Below, piece by piece: positions 1 through 8,216 of a stretch of DNA of 32,203 nt. The DNA lies in contig JAEYYB010000064.1 of NCBI GenBank assembly GCA_023430975.1, positions 1-32,203 of the forward strand, in the 5' to 3' direction. The notes under the pieces are model-generated. The model worked only from the letters and a program-made list of their open reading frames with translations, did not search any database and was not told the DNA's origin. Position numbers and translations under genes: made by a program. This DNA is from Bacillota bacterium. Lineage in GTDB: Bacteria > Bacillota > Clostridia > Acetivibrionales > DSM-2933. How positions within the stretch are numbered: position 1 is the first letter of the stretch; each line of letters starts with the position of its first letter.

Positions 1-129
1 TAATCTTACATTTGGCAGAGCAAAATAACGAACGTTTTAACGTTATTTTGTGATAGACAAATAGCAAGATTAACTGATTTTAATAGATTTGCGACAGACA
101 AATGTAATAGATTTATCACTTTTAATATA
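1..129. repeat. MITE-like element, copy A (left part outside window)
   Basis: The first 129 bases nearly repeat 28283-28411, including the hairpin arms CAAAATAACG and CGTTATTTTG and the right end TATCACTTTTAATATA. The copy therefore starts inside the nested element described at 28269-28366 and runs to the right end of the outer element. No transposase is visible, which fits a non-autonomous element. The family name is unknown to me. Confidence 0.8.
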
Positions 130-225
130 GGATATTATTACCCAACAAAATGCATTCTATGAAATAAGCAGCATCAGCTAAGAAATGATAAAAAGAACAT
201 CTCCTTTACATAAAACATATAATAG

Positions 226-264
226 ATTAAAAGTGATAAATGTAAGATTAACACTTTTAATATA
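226..264. repeat. Minimal MITE remnant: two terminal repeats almost back to back
   Basis: ATTAAAAGTG (226-235) and its exact inverse CACTTTTAAT (252-261) are separated by 16 bases that include the TGTAAGATTAA segment of the larger copies. The outer bases continue as TATA. It looks like an internally deleted member of the family, ending 13 bases before the cupin start codon. Confidence 0.6.
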
Positions 265-276
265 GATCATTCTATT

Positions 277-885
277 ATGAAAGCATTGATAAGTATGTAT
301 AACAATATGCATCTAGGATATCCATGTCCTTATTGCATTAACACACCAATGAATAACTTATATAATATGTATCCATGTAATTTCTTATATAACATGCCTG
401 CATATAATCCATATTTTGAGAACCAGTTTCCAAACCAGTATCCCACTTTTACCAGGAAAACAAAAAATGATGTTTCTATTGAGTTAAAGGATTATGGACC
501 GGAACCCTTCGTAGTTGATATTGATAAAGCTACAATTCAAAATAACAATTTCCGTACTGCTTTATGGACAGGAAAACATTTGCAGCTCACTTTGATGAGC
601 ATCAATGTTGGGGAAGATATTGGTTTGGAAATCCATCCGGATCTTGATCAGCTCATACGTATTGAAGAAGGGCAAGGACTGGTAAAAATGGGGGACAGCA
701 AGGATAATCTGGATTTCCAGGCAAATGTTTATAGTGATTTCTCATTTATCATACCTGCCGGTAATTGGCATAATTTAATCAATACAGGCAATACTCCAAT
801 TAAGTTATATTCGATTTATGCACCGCCGCAGCATCCCCACGGCACAGTGCATGTCACTAAGGAAGATGCACAAGCTGCAGAATAG
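277..885 (+). CDS. Cupin-domain protein
   Basis: The 202-aa product has a Tyr/Asn/Pro/Met-rich N-terminal stretch with Cys residues (about 1-60) and a single cupin barrel (about 70-195). The barrel shows the metal-ligand pattern HPDLDQLIRIEEG with a later PAGNWHN histidine, so it probably binds a divalent metal. Substrate and reaction cannot be told from the sequence; small cupins of this kind include isomerases, dioxygenases and sensors. There is no Shine-Dalgarno before the ATG at 277. The next in-frame ATG (295) has only a weak AAAG upstream, so the start is uncertain. The gene stands alone, directly after a MITE end that could provide a -10 box (TATAGA, 261-266). The cupin assignment is firm, the role unknown. 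Confidence 0.82.
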   Translation: MKALISMYNNMHLGYPCPYCINTPMNNLYNMYPCNFLYNMPAYNPYFENQFPNQYPTFTRKTKNDVSIELKDYGPEPFVVDIDKATIQNNNFRTALWTGKHLQLTLMSINVGEDIGLEIHPDLDQLIRIEEGQGLVKMGDSKDNLDFQANVYSDFSFIIPAGNWHNLINTGNTPIKLYSIYAPPQHPHGTVHVTKEDAQAAE

Positions 886-910
886 CAGTTTCTTACTCCA
901 TCGTAATTTC

Positions 911-942
911 ATCTTTTATAAAAGATATTTTTTTAGTATAAT
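911..942 (+). promoter_or_regulatory. 16-bp palindrome plus -10 box upstream of the structured RNA
   Basis: ATCTTTTATAAAAGAT (911-926) is a perfect palindrome followed by seven T residues and then a consensus TATAAT at 937-942. It may be an operator overlapping a promoter, or a weak terminator for the cupin gene. No good -35 is visible at the right distance. A start near 949 would place the RNA element at 964 in the leader. Confidence 0.4.
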
Positions 943-963
943 GGACATAGTGGTATTGTATAA

Positions 964-1057
964 ATGCCGAACTGTAAAACTAGTTATATACAGCGATCGG
1001 AATCGCCAGAAATGAGCTATTCCAGGCGAAATGATATATAATTTTACAGTTCGGTAT
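964..1057 (+). ncRNA. Candidate structured RNA or leader element before trpB
   Basis: The arms CCGAACTGTAAAA (967-979) and TTTTACAGTTCGG (1042-1054) are perfectly complementary and extend to 964/1057 with one G-U pair. Inside, TTATATA (984-990) pairs with TATATAA (1035-1041). In the apical part GCGAT (993-997) can pair with ATCGC (1002-1006). Alternatively GGAAT (999-1003) pairs with ATTCC (1019-1023) while CGCC (1004-1007) pairs with GGCG (1025-1028), which would be an H-type pseudoknot. I do not recognise a T-box, TRAP site or known riboswitch consensus. It could be a cis-regulator of trpB, a small RNA, or a decayed mobile hairpin. Confidence 0.5.
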
Positions 1058-1125
1058 CTATAATTAGGCATAGTCCAGTTACCAACTATTATAAATGATG
1101 ATTGAGATGAGAGGAGAATTCAAAA

Positions 1126-2310
1126 ATGAGTATACCAAATAGTACAGGATTTTATGGTGAATTCGGCGGACGTTTCGTACCAGAAAATCTTGTAAAGGTA
1201 TTAGATGAGGTAAAAGAGGCGTTTTTAAAATTTAAGGATGATCCAGAATTTAATAAGGAGCTTAATTATTACTTCAAGTATTTCGTAGGAAGGCCAAACC
1301 CTTTATACTTTGCAGAAAGGTTGACCAAACAGATTGGTGGGGCAAAAATTTACTTAAAAAGAGAAGACCTCAATCATATGGGTGCACATAAAATAAATAA
1401 CACACTTGGACAAGTACTTCTGGCAAAACGCCTTGGAAAGAAGAGAATTATTGCAGAGACAGGAGCAGGACAGCATGGAGTTGCCACTGCTACAGCATGT
1501 GCGTTATTTGAAATGGAATGTATTGTATATATGGGTGAAGAGGACACTCGCAGACAAGCACTAAATGTTTTCAGAATGGAGCTTTTAGGTGCTAAAGTTG
1601 TTCCCGTAAAAACAGGTACAAGGACGCTTAAGGATGCTGTGGATGAGGCATTGAATGATTTGATGGAAAATTATGAGAACACTTTTTATATGTTGGGTTC
1701 TGCTGTTGGCCCTGATCCATATCCTGAAATGGTTAAACATTTTCAGTCTATAATAGGTAACGAAGCAAAGGAACAGATCATGGAACTTGAGGGAAGGCTT
1801 CCAGATTACCTTGTTGCCTGCGTAGGAGGAGGAAGTAATGCAATTGGCTTATTTGCCCCATTCTATAATGACAAAGATGTTAAAATGGTTGGCGTTGAGC
1901 CTGCCGGTAAAGGTATTGATACACCGGACCACGCGGCTACCATCACATTGGGAACTCCTGGAGTTATCCACGGTTTCAAATGTTATCTTCTCCAAGATGA
2001 CAAGGGTGAACCGCTTCCTGTTTACTCAATTGCAGCAGGATTGGATTATCCAGGTGTAGGCCCGGAGCATTCTTTTTATAAGGACAGCGGCAGGGCACAA
2101 TATGTTACAGCTACCGATAAGGAATCCATAGATGCATTCCTCAAGCTTTCAAAGGTAGAGGCTATAATACCTGCAATTGAAAGCTCTCATGCATTAGCAT
2201 ATGGTATGAAGCTTGCAGGCGAACTTGACAAAGATAAGATTATTGTTATATGCCTCTCCGGCAGAGGTGATAAAGACGTTGCAGAAATAGCAAGTATTTT
2301 AGGCAAATAA
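1126..2310 (+). CDS. trpB: Tryptophan synthase beta chain
   Basis: TrpB joins indole and L-serine to make L-tryptophan using pyridoxal phosphate, normally in an alpha2-beta2 complex with TrpA in the cytoplasm. The 394-aa product has the usual family length and is collinear with TrpB1 enzymes: an N-terminal GEFGGRFVPENL motif, the PLP-lysine motif HMGAHKINN (around residues 83-91), GAGQHGVA in the indole region, and the phosphate-binding loop GGGSNA. The start is supported by GAGGAG (1111-1116) nine bases upstream. No trpA or other trp gene adjoins it; the gene stands alone between the structured RNA element and a terminator, so any TrpA partner must be encoded elsewhere. Regulation through the upstream RNA is inference. 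Confidence 0.97.
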   Translation: MSIPNSTGFYGEFGGRFVPENLVKVLDEVKEAFLKFKDDPEFNKELNYYFKYFVGRPNPLYFAERLTKQIGGAKIYLKREDLNHMGAHKINNTLGQVLLAKRLGKKRIIAETGAGQHGVATATACALFEMECIVYMGEEDTRRQALNVFRMELLGAKVVPVKTGTRTLKDAVDEALNDLMENYENTFYMLGSAVGPDPYPEMVKHFQSIIGNEAKEQIMELEGRLPDYLVACVGGGSNAIGLFAPFYNDKDVKMVGVEPAGKGIDTPDHAATITLGTPGVIHGFKCYLLQDDKGEPLPVYSIAAGLDYPGVGPEHSFYKDSGRAQYVTATDKESIDAFLKLSKVEAIIPAIESSHALAYGMKLAGELDKDKIIVICLSGRGDKDVAEIASILGK

Positions 2311-2314
2311 TATA

Positions 2315-2370
2315 TGGAGATGCATTGGTCAGGATTACCACCTTGCTAAGCCATTACTAATGCATCTCCA
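2315..2370 (+). terminator. Probable terminator of trpB
   Basis: TGGAGATGCATT (2315-2326) and AATGCATCTCCA (2359-2370) form a perfect 12-bp stem five bases after the trpB stop, followed by an A/T-rich run (ATATAATTTATTTT). The 32-base loop is long and the T-run is interrupted, so efficiency is uncertain. Confidence 0.65.
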
Positions 2371-2583
2371 ATATAATTTATTTTATATTATATTTCGTTC
2401 ATCCTGTTTTTCAGAATCATAAAGTTTACATAGGTTATACAGCAAAACCACAAAGTAATTTTCACCATTGTATACAAAAATAATAACGTGCGGCTTTGAC
2501 AACTGGACTTACGTTTATCAAAACAACACGTTGTATTATAATTTTATCATTATTAAATTTAGCAAATGTAAGTATTTTTCAAG

Positions 2584-2736
2584 TTATTTATTAACTATGC
2601 CATTCTTTTTATTATCGCCATCTTCCATTTTCATTTTTACCGGCCGGTTTACACTAATAAATTTTTCAATTAATCTTTGTGAAGGAGATATACCAAAATG
2701 TTCTTGATACCACTCAATATACTCATTCAATTCCAT
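2584..2736 (-). CDS. Small hypothetical protein (50 aa)
   Basis: The open frame extends upstream to 2799, but the only good ribosome site is AAAGGATG (2744-2751), seven bases before the ATG at 2736. The product then begins MELNEYIEWYQEHFG, a short amphipathic helical start, and ends in a Lys/Asp-rich hydrophilic tail (DGDNKK). There is no signal peptide or membrane segment. I do not recognise the family. It lies alone, downstream of and on the same strand as the VOC-protein gene, about 140 bases away. Confidence 0.5.
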   Translation of the reverse strand: MELNEYIEWYQEHFGISPSQRLIEKFISVNRPVKMKMEDGDNKKNGIVNK

Positions 2737-2872
2737 AAAAAAACATCCTTTCATATAGCAAAAAGCTTTATTTATTAATCTATATAAATATTTTACCACT
2801 TCAAAATTTTTGATGTAAGCATTTTTTACAAAGAAAATTTGTGTTAACTTTTACCATATGAAAAAATAAAAT

Positions 2873-3334
2873 TTATAGGCACTTTCTTATAAATTCAATG
2901 GGATGCTGGGTACGCTTTGCAGTTTCTTCGACTGACAGCCCTTGACCAATAAACCGTTTTACTACCGTTTCCATGCTTTCGCCAACTTCTATTATATGCA
3001 TATCAGGGTCATAAAAGCGGATAACCCTTTGACCCCAGGGGTATTCAACAACGTTATGCAAATATTGAATTTCAAAAGATTTGAGCCATTCTACAAATTC
3101 ATCAAAATGCTCCTCTTCAAAATATAACTCAAAGTTATCAGGTTTTGACATAATATCATTTTGGGTTTTATTTATAAACTCTGCCCATGTTGACTTTGTT
3201 TGAAGAGAGAATTCTCCGTCAAAAGTAATATTGGCACCAAAATCCAATACTACCTTTTGATTTAATACGTCTTGATAAAACTTTCTTGAAACTGCCATAT
3301 CATCGACAACAATTAATGGTAATTTATATTTCAT
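2873..3334 (-). CDS. VOC (glyoxalase/bleomycin-resistance fold) family protein
   Basis: The 153-aa protein begins MKYKLPLIVVDDMAVSRKFY, the typical opening of a vicinal-oxygen-chelate domain. It continues with FELYFEEEHFDEFVEWL and FYDPDMHIIEVGE, the second-half motif ending in the metal-ligand glutamate. The C-terminal segment (VKRFIGQGLSVEETAKRT) looks like a short helical extension. Function within the superfamily (lyase, dioxygenase, resistance protein) cannot be assigned. The chosen ATG at 3334 has a near-perfect GGAGGG (3338-3343) and lies inside the last codons of the GH3 gene (11-base overlap), so the two genes are cotranscribed and probably translationally coupled. An ATG-like start at 3358 lacks a ribosome site. 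Confidence 0.85.
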   Translation of the reverse strand: MKYKLPLIVVDDMAVSRKFYQDVLNQKVVLDFGANITFDGEFSLQTKSTWAEFINKTQNDIMSKPDNFELYFEEEHFDEFVEWLKSFEIQYLHNVVEYPWGQRVIRFYDPDMHIIEVGESMETVVKRFIGQGLSVEETAKRTQHPIEFIRKCL

Positions 3335-5765
3335 TTTCCCTCCAGTTACCAGAAACATCTATTTCTTTTAGTTCTTTACATACCTGGTCCATAATATTAT
3401 TTATTTCCATTGTGGTTTTATTTTTAAATAAAGGTACAAAGCTTTTCTCCCATACTTCGGAAAATTTCATACTTGGGAAGAAAACCATATCATTGCTGAC
3501 AATGTCCAAAGGCTCAATATTATACCCTGCCAGTTGCTTTCTTATTATATCTACCGCTCTTATATCGTTAAAGAGTTTTCCAATTTTGGAATCTGGCCCA
3601 TAACTATAAGGATTTTCACCTACAGCCTTGAATCGTCCCGTGAGAGTTATATTCCTTGATGAATTGCCTATAAGTATTTTATAATAACCTGGTTCTGCGG
3701 TCCACTGATTAAGACCTGTATCAAAACTTGCCAGATCCTCTTTACCAAGTTCAAAAACAATTTCCTTTTCTTCCCCAGGCTCGAGACCGATCTTTTTGAA
3801 AGCCTTCAATTCCTTGGGAGGCTTTTTAAGCGTAGATTTCTCAGCCTTTATATAAAGCTGTACCACTTCCTTACCGGCTATTCTTCCTGCGTTCTTAACT
3901 CTGACTTTAACATTAAGATTTTTGCCTTTACCCATATCAAATATTGGTGAATCCATCCTTATATCAGAAATCTCAAAGCTTGTATAGGAAAGTCCATAGC
4001 CAAAAGGAAACAACGGCTCTACACCTTTAAAATCATAATAGCGATAACCCACATATATCCCCTCACCGTACCAAACCTCCCCATTTTCTCCAGGGAAGTT
4101 TCCATATGTAGGACAATCCCTATAATATTTAGGGAAGGTAAGAGGAAGTTTACCTGAAGGGTTCAGGTCTCCAAAGAGAATGTCAGCTGCTGCATGTCCT
4201 CCCTCCATACCGGGGAAGAATACACATAAAACCGCATCTACATCATCGATCCAATCCATCATGTTAACCGGTCCTGATATATTCAGAACTACAACGATCT
4301 TGCTGCCGGAAGCCTTAGCTTCTCCAATAGTCCTCAATAACATCGCCCTGTCTGCCTCTTCAATATCCATATCCGGCCGATCTGAGCCTTCCTGCCCTCT
4401 GGCTCCAACTGTAATAATAACAACCTCTGTATCTTTATTTATCTTATCAAAGGATACCAATTGACTGCCAATCTTCTCTACTGTACTATCATATAGATTT
4501 GAACTTAAGTCAGTCCAGACTTCAGCACTTCCTCCCCCGGATTCAATAAACTTCTTGCTGTTTTTACCAAAGAAACTTACCTTTGAACTTTTCTTAAGCG
4601 GCAGAACTGCCCCTTTGTTCTTAAGAAGTACAGCACCCTCAGCCACTGCCCTGTATGCAGCCCTTATTGAAAAATCAGTATCGATATCAGTGTATTTGCG
4701 TCCTTTCATTACAGGTATCTCAATAAGAATTTTAAGGAAGTTTTCAATGCACTTATCTAAGACTCCCTCGCTCAATCTACCTTCTTTAACAGCCTCAATA
4801 AGAGGTTTGGCACTTCTTGGTCCGGGCATCACCAAATCATTACCTGCTTTTGCCGCTTCAACCTGATCATAGGCGGCACCCCAGTCAGACACTACAAAGC
4901 CTTTAAAGCCCCATTGATTCCTCAACTCCTCAGTTAACAGCCATTCATTTTCAGTACATGACTTGCCATTTATCTTGTTGTAGGCTGACATCACAGTTTT
5001 TACGCCACCCTCCTGTACGCATGCCTTAAAACCTGGAAAATACAATTCATGAAGGGCACGCACAGGAATATGTTCATTAATACCCATTCTCTCTGTTTCC
5101 TGATTATTGGCAGCAAAGTGTTTAACATTAGCTGCTACACCTTGATCCTGTATTCCTTTAACAAACTGTGGAGCCAATTTTGCTACAAGGCAGGGATCTT
5201 CCGAATACCCTTCAAAAAGCCGGCCATTTAACGGGTCTCTATGGAGGTTTACGTTGGGAGTGCCTAAAAGCACATCTATTTTATAGGCATTAGCTTCTTT
5301 TCCAAGGGCTTCTGCACATGCATATACAGTTTCCGCATCCCATGTTGCTCCCAACAGGATTCCAGACGGGAAGCATCCTGGTTCCTTGCCTTCCGGCTTC
5401 ATAGAATTTAATTCGGAATCGGCCATGGCAAGTATTTGTTGATCCTCTTGTGAAAGTTTACTTGCATCTCCTATATAGGGAAGAATCCTTCCAATGGAGT
5501 ATAAGCCCTCCATGTCTGATTTATTTATATTTTTTTCTATATTATCATTAGTCTTATAGGTAGCCTGATATATGAATTCCTGATAAAGCTGCATAAAGTT
5601 GATACCTGTTCCACCGTCCAAAAGTAATACCGAGGGAATGCCCAAACGCTCAATACCACGAGTACGAAACACAGACATTCCTGTAATGAGATTTGCTTTT
5701 TCTTCTAAAGTCATTTCATTGATTACTACAGGGATGGATTCTTTGTCTGTTAATTTACTGTTCAT
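3324..5765 (-). CDS. Glycoside hydrolase family 3 beta-glucosidase
   Basis: The 813-aa protein has the GH3 layout: an N-terminal TIM-barrel domain (LTDKESIPVVINEMTLEEK onward), the substrate-binding KHFAANNQETER motif, the catalytic nucleophile Asp in GFVVSDWGA (about residue 294), the alpha/beta sandwich domain, and a C-terminal fibronectin-III-like domain (VRVKNAGRIAGKEVVQLYI). There is no signal peptide, so it probably hydrolyses imported beta-glucosides or cello-oligosaccharides in the cytoplasm. Start 5765 is chosen because AAGGAG lies about 9 bases upstream; the open frame reaches 5864 but without a ribosome site. It overlaps the downstream VOC gene. Exact sugar specificity is not readable. 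I see no convincing promoter between 5766 and 5892. Confidence 0.94.
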   Translation of the reverse strand: MNSKLTDKESIPVVINEMTLEEKANLITGMSVFRTRGIERLGIPSVLLLDGGTGINFMQLYQEFIYQATYKTNDNIEKNINKSDMEGLYSIGRILPYIGDASKLSQEDQQILAMADSELNSMKPEGKEPGCFPSGILLGATWDAETVYACAEALGKEANAYKIDVLLGTPNVNLHRDPLNGRLFEGYSEDPCLVAKLAPQFVKGIQDQGVAANVKHFAANNQETERMGINEHIPVRALHELYFPGFKACVQEGGVKTVMSAYNKINGKSCTENEWLLTEELRNQWGFKGFVVSDWGAAYDQVEAAKAGNDLVMPGPRSAKPLIEAVKEGRLSEGVLDKCIENFLKILIEIPVMKGRKYTDIDTDFSIRAAYRAVAEGAVLLKNKGAVLPLKKSSKVSFFGKNSKKFIESGGGSAEVWTDLSSNLYDSTVEKIGSQLVSFDKINKDTEVVIITVGARGQEGSDRPDMDIEEADRAMLLRTIGEAKASGSKIVVVLNISGPVNMMDWIDDVDAVLCVFFPGMEGGHAAADILFGDLNPSGKLPLTFPKYYRDCPTYGNFPGENGEVWYGEGIYVGYRYYDFKGVEPLFPFGYGLSYTSFEISDIRMDSPIFDMGKGKNLNVKVRVKNAGRIAGKEVVQLYIKAEKSTLKKPPKELKAFKKIGLEPGEEKEIVFELGKEDLASFDTGLNQWTAEPGYYKILIGNSSRNITLTGRFKAVGENPYSYGPDSKIGKLFNDIRAVDIIRKQLAGYNIEPLDIVSNDMVFFPSMKFSEVWEKSFVPLFKNKTTMEINNIMDQVCKELKEIDVSGNWRENEI

Positions 5766-5968
5766 TTGCCATCTCTCCTTATTATTTTTAGTAATACTTT
5801 TATCTAAATTTTGATTATTTATCAGGTAATTTATCACACCATATTGTGCAAATTCGAGAAACATTAGTGCAATTCCTTTTTATTAATAATAATTGATCAG
5901 GATTTCATTAAATATCAGCACTGTTGTTCTGAAGCTTTTCATTTGTTTTCCAATCCCTTTTAACCAGA

Positions 5969-6345
5969 GCCGATATTTCTCAGCTCTCTTTTGGCTCAAG
6001 GCCAAGGACTGGTGTAGTAGAAACAGCAAGTTCTTTCTTCATTATTTATGCTGTATTTGTATTAATATCTCGTCCATTCACAGGACGTTGGTCTGATAGA
6101 TCCGGTACAAAAGCAATTATCTGCCTTGCTTAATTATTTTTGCGGTGGGAATGCTTTTGATAAGCCAAACTAGATTTAGCGGCATAATGCTCCTTGCTGG
6201 TGCTTTTATTGGTGTAAGTTATGGTTCAGTAACTCCTGAATTTTAAACACAAACTATTAGTTCTGTGGAATCAGATAGAGCCGGAATCGCTAAGTCTCAA
6301 TTCTTTAACTCCATGGATGCCAATTTTCAGAGCATGTTTCTTTAA
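5969..6345 (+). pseudogene. MFS transporter remnant (frameshift and stops)
   Basis: Two overlapping frames give collinear major-facilitator sequence. The first (5969-6133) reads GVVETASSFFIIYAVFVLIS followed by RPFTGRWSDRSGTKAI, the conserved loop motif between two MFS helices, then a TAA. After a frame change near 6133 it continues VGMLLISQTRFSGIMLLAGA, GVSYGSVTPEF, an in-frame TAA (6244-6246), then TQTISSVESDRAGIAKSQFF. The N-terminal helices and C-terminal third are missing. This is an old, non-functional drug/metabolite exporter gene. Confidence 0.8.
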
Positions 6346-6543
6346 TTCAATAAATTTCAATATGAATTTGATGCTTAATATTTAACACGATAAATATCCC
6401 TATACACTGCATTTCTTCTGATGTTTTTGAAAAATCAAAACAATTTGTCAATAGTCTTAATTTTCAATTCTTTGCCTCTCTCTCATACCTTGTTCTCAAG
6501 ATATAAATTTTGTGAAGTAAATATTAAATTGTGCTATATAAGA

Positions 6544-7077
6544 TTATCTTCTAACATATGTGAGTTCAGCCATACCATCAACTGCTCTTGTTTCAATAAG
6601 TTTAAGTTTTATTTCTGGATTTTTTTCTATAAAAAGTGGAATACCATCACCTAAAATGATTGGTATTATTGTTATAATATACTTGTCTACCAGATTTTGT
6701 TTAATAAATTTGTCAATTAACTTTCCACCACCAACAAGCCAAATATCCTTACCTTGTTGGCTTGTTAGATTATTAATAAATCCAGCAATATCCTCTGATA
6801 TATACTCTACCCTATTATCAGGTTCATAATTTCTTGTTGTTGCTACATAACATTTCTTGCCTTCATATACCCAAACACCAGGTGATAATTCATTAATAAC
6901 TTGTTCATATGTAGTTCTACCCATTACAACTGTATCTATTGAACTGTAAAATTTGTCGAATCCTGAATCCACATTTGGGTCACCACTACTGTCACTCAAC
7001 CAGTCAACTGCTCCATTGTTCCTTGCGATATATCCATCTAAACTCACTGCGATATAGAGAATTATGTTTCTACTCAC
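6544..7077 (-). CDS. DHFR-like / RibD C-terminal domain reductase (YyaP type)
   Basis: The 177-aa protein opens IILYIAVSLDGYIARNNGAVDWL, the hallmark of bacterial dihydrofolate-reductase-fold proteins related to the RibD reductase domain. It has the VVMGRTTYEQV motif and the NADPH-binding IWLVGGGKLIDKF glycine loop. Members bind NADPH, but their substrate is mostly unknown; it should not be called a folate DHFR. The start is GTG at 7077 with a strong GGAGGG (7085-7090) at 7-base spacing. It follows the broken membrane-protein gene on the same strand and was probably cotranscribed with it. Confidence 0.88.
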   Translation of the reverse strand: MSRNIILYIAVSLDGYIARNNGAVDWLSDSSGDPNVDSGFDKFYSSIDTVVMGRTTYEQVINELSPGVWVYEGKKCYVATTRNYEPDNRVEYISEDIAGFINNLTSQQGKDIWLVGGGKLIDKFIKQNLVDKYIITIIPIILGDGIPLFIEKNPEIKLKLIETRAVDGMAELTYVRR

Positions 7078-7124
7078 TAACTCACCCTCCTCACTTTTTC
7101 TTGCATTAAATATTCATTAATATT

Positions 7125-7355
7125 TTATTTTTTATTATAACTCATTGTTGGGTGAATACGCGTTATTAATCCATTTAAAAGAAATACAATTCCAAGCATA
7201 GGAATCACAATAGAATTTGTTATGCTAATATCCACTAAATCTGCTAAACCAATAGCCGACAATATTATTACACAACACGACAATACCATTATTAATAAAA
7301 AAGTAACTCTTTCAAATTTGGATTTCTTTTACCACATTTTTGATAACTTTTCCAT
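7125..7355 (-). pseudogene. Small two-helix membrane protein gene with early in-frame stop
   Basis: A GGGGGAG site (about 7363-7369) precedes ATG 7355, which opens MEKLSKMW and then meets TAA at 7329-7331 (codon 9). The same frame continues open for 66 codons: KKSKFERVTFLLIMVLSCCV, a second hydrophobic stretch IVIPMLGIVFLLNGLI, and a TAA at 7125. The continuation is clearly a membrane protein, so either the gene has just been inactivated or translation restarts downstream. It ends about 35 bases before the DHFR-like gene's ribosome site. Confidence 0.6.
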
Positions 7356-7555
7356 AAAGATTCTCCCCCTCAATACTCTTTAAATTTCTTCTAAAACAAA
7401 GCTAGTGAAAATTTCGTCATATCAATCATTACATGTATTTATATTCTATACATTAACAAAAATCACATTATTTTTCAATTGCTTTAGCATTAACCTGACT
7501 AACAGGCTCATCTGGTACCTTGGCAAACCAAGTGATACAGTAAAAGTCCAAATGA

Positions 7556-7584
7556 TTTACAAAAATATTAACCGGGAGTATAAT
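7556..7584 (+). promoter_or_regulatory. Sigma-A-type promoter of the toxin-antitoxin operon
   Basis: TTTACA (7556-7561) and TATAAT (7579-7584) are separated by exactly 17 bases, 46 bases before the antitoxin start. This is the best-formed promoter in the window. Confidence 0.7.
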
Positions 7585-7630
7585 AAGAATATAATAATAG
7601 TACAATTATGCTACGAAAGGTATGTTGATT

Positions 7631-7915
7631 ATGAATATAAAGCCATCAGCAGCAATAAGAAAAAACTATAACGAAATTTCCATGCTTTGTAAAAAGTCAG
7701 GCGAACCAGTTTATCTTACTAAAAATGGTGAAGGCGATTTGGTGGTGATGGATATTGAAGCATTTTCAAGACGAGAAAGCATGCTGAAATTGAGAGAAAA
7801 TCTGGTAGCTGTGGAAGAAGAAAGGTTAAGCAGAAAACAGGGTTATTCTATTGATGAAGTAGCTTCCATGATGCAAAAAGCCGTTAAGGAGGTTACTGAT
7901 GGAAAACGGAAGTAG
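7631..7915 (+). CDS. Phd/YefM-family antitoxin
   Basis: The 94-aa protein begins MNIKPSAAIRKNYNEISMLC and continues KKSGEPVYLTKNGEGDLVVM, the N-terminal DNA-binding/dimerisation fold of Phd/YefM antitoxins, followed by a charged helical C-terminal tail that would wrap the toxin. Known members neutralise a cognate RelE/ParE-type toxin and autorepress their operon. ATG 7631 is preferred over 7622 because GAAAGG (7615-7620) is correctly spaced only for 7631. The toxin gene overlaps its last 17 bases, typical of a coupled pair. Confidence 0.88.
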   Translation: MNIKPSAAIRKNYNEISMLCKKSGEPVYLTKNGEGDLVVMDIEAFSRRESMLKLRENLVAVEEERLSRKQGYSIDEVASMMQKAVKEVTDGKRK

Positions 7916-8216
7916 AAAATACGCCGTTATTATTTCAGAAAAAGCAAGTGAAATGTTAATATCCCATGCTCGCTTTTTGACACAAGTCAGTGAAAACGCA
8001 GCACTAAATCTTATTAAAGAATTTGAGTTATCTGCAAAATCCCTGGAAGACTTTCCAGACAGAAATCTATGGCTTTCAGATTCGGTAATACCAATAAACA
8101 AATACCGAAAGCTATTACTGTGCAGTCGGTATCTTTTGATCTACCAAATAAAACGAGATACAGTTTATGTTGATTTTATTGTTGATTGTCGGCAAGATTA
8201 CGGTTGGCTTTTATAA
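7899..8216 (+). CDS. RelE/ParE-family toxin
   Basis: The 105-aa protein has the RelE/ParE fold pattern: an N-terminal strand YAVIISEKASEML, two helices (SENAALNLIKEFELSAKSLE), and the C-terminal beta strands YRKLLLCSRYLLIYQIK and VYVDFIVDCRQDYGWLL, the last resembling the family's terminal VD.I.D.R.D motif. RelE members cleave mRNA on the ribosome and ParE members poison gyrase; the sequence does not settle which applies. A perfect AAGGAGG (7885-7891) lies inside the antitoxin gene, seven bases before ATG. Confidence 0.87.
   Translation: MENGSRKYAVIISEKASEMLISHARFLTQVSENAALNLIKEFELSAKSLEDFPDRNLWLSDSVIPINKYRKLLLCSRYLLIYQIKRDTVYVDFIVDCRQDYGWLL

Noticed and set aside
818..1015. 65-aa open frame overlapping the cupin end and RNA element
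   Set aside because: No ribosome site, biased composition, and it runs across the promoter and hairpin.
1058..1125. T-box or trp attenuator in the trpB leader
   Set aside because: No conserved T-box antiterminator bulge sequence, no Trp-rich leader peptide and no terminator hairpin before the start codon.
2468..2707. 79-aa plus-strand frame
   Set aside because: Antisense to a better-supported small gene; no ribosome site.
6544..7077. True folate dihydrofolate reductase (folA)
   Set aside because: The motifs match RibD-C/YyaP-type DHFR-fold proteins, not the folate enzyme.
7405..7671. 88-aa frame before the antitoxin
   Set aside because: It runs through the promoter and overlaps the antitoxin in another frame; no ribosome site.
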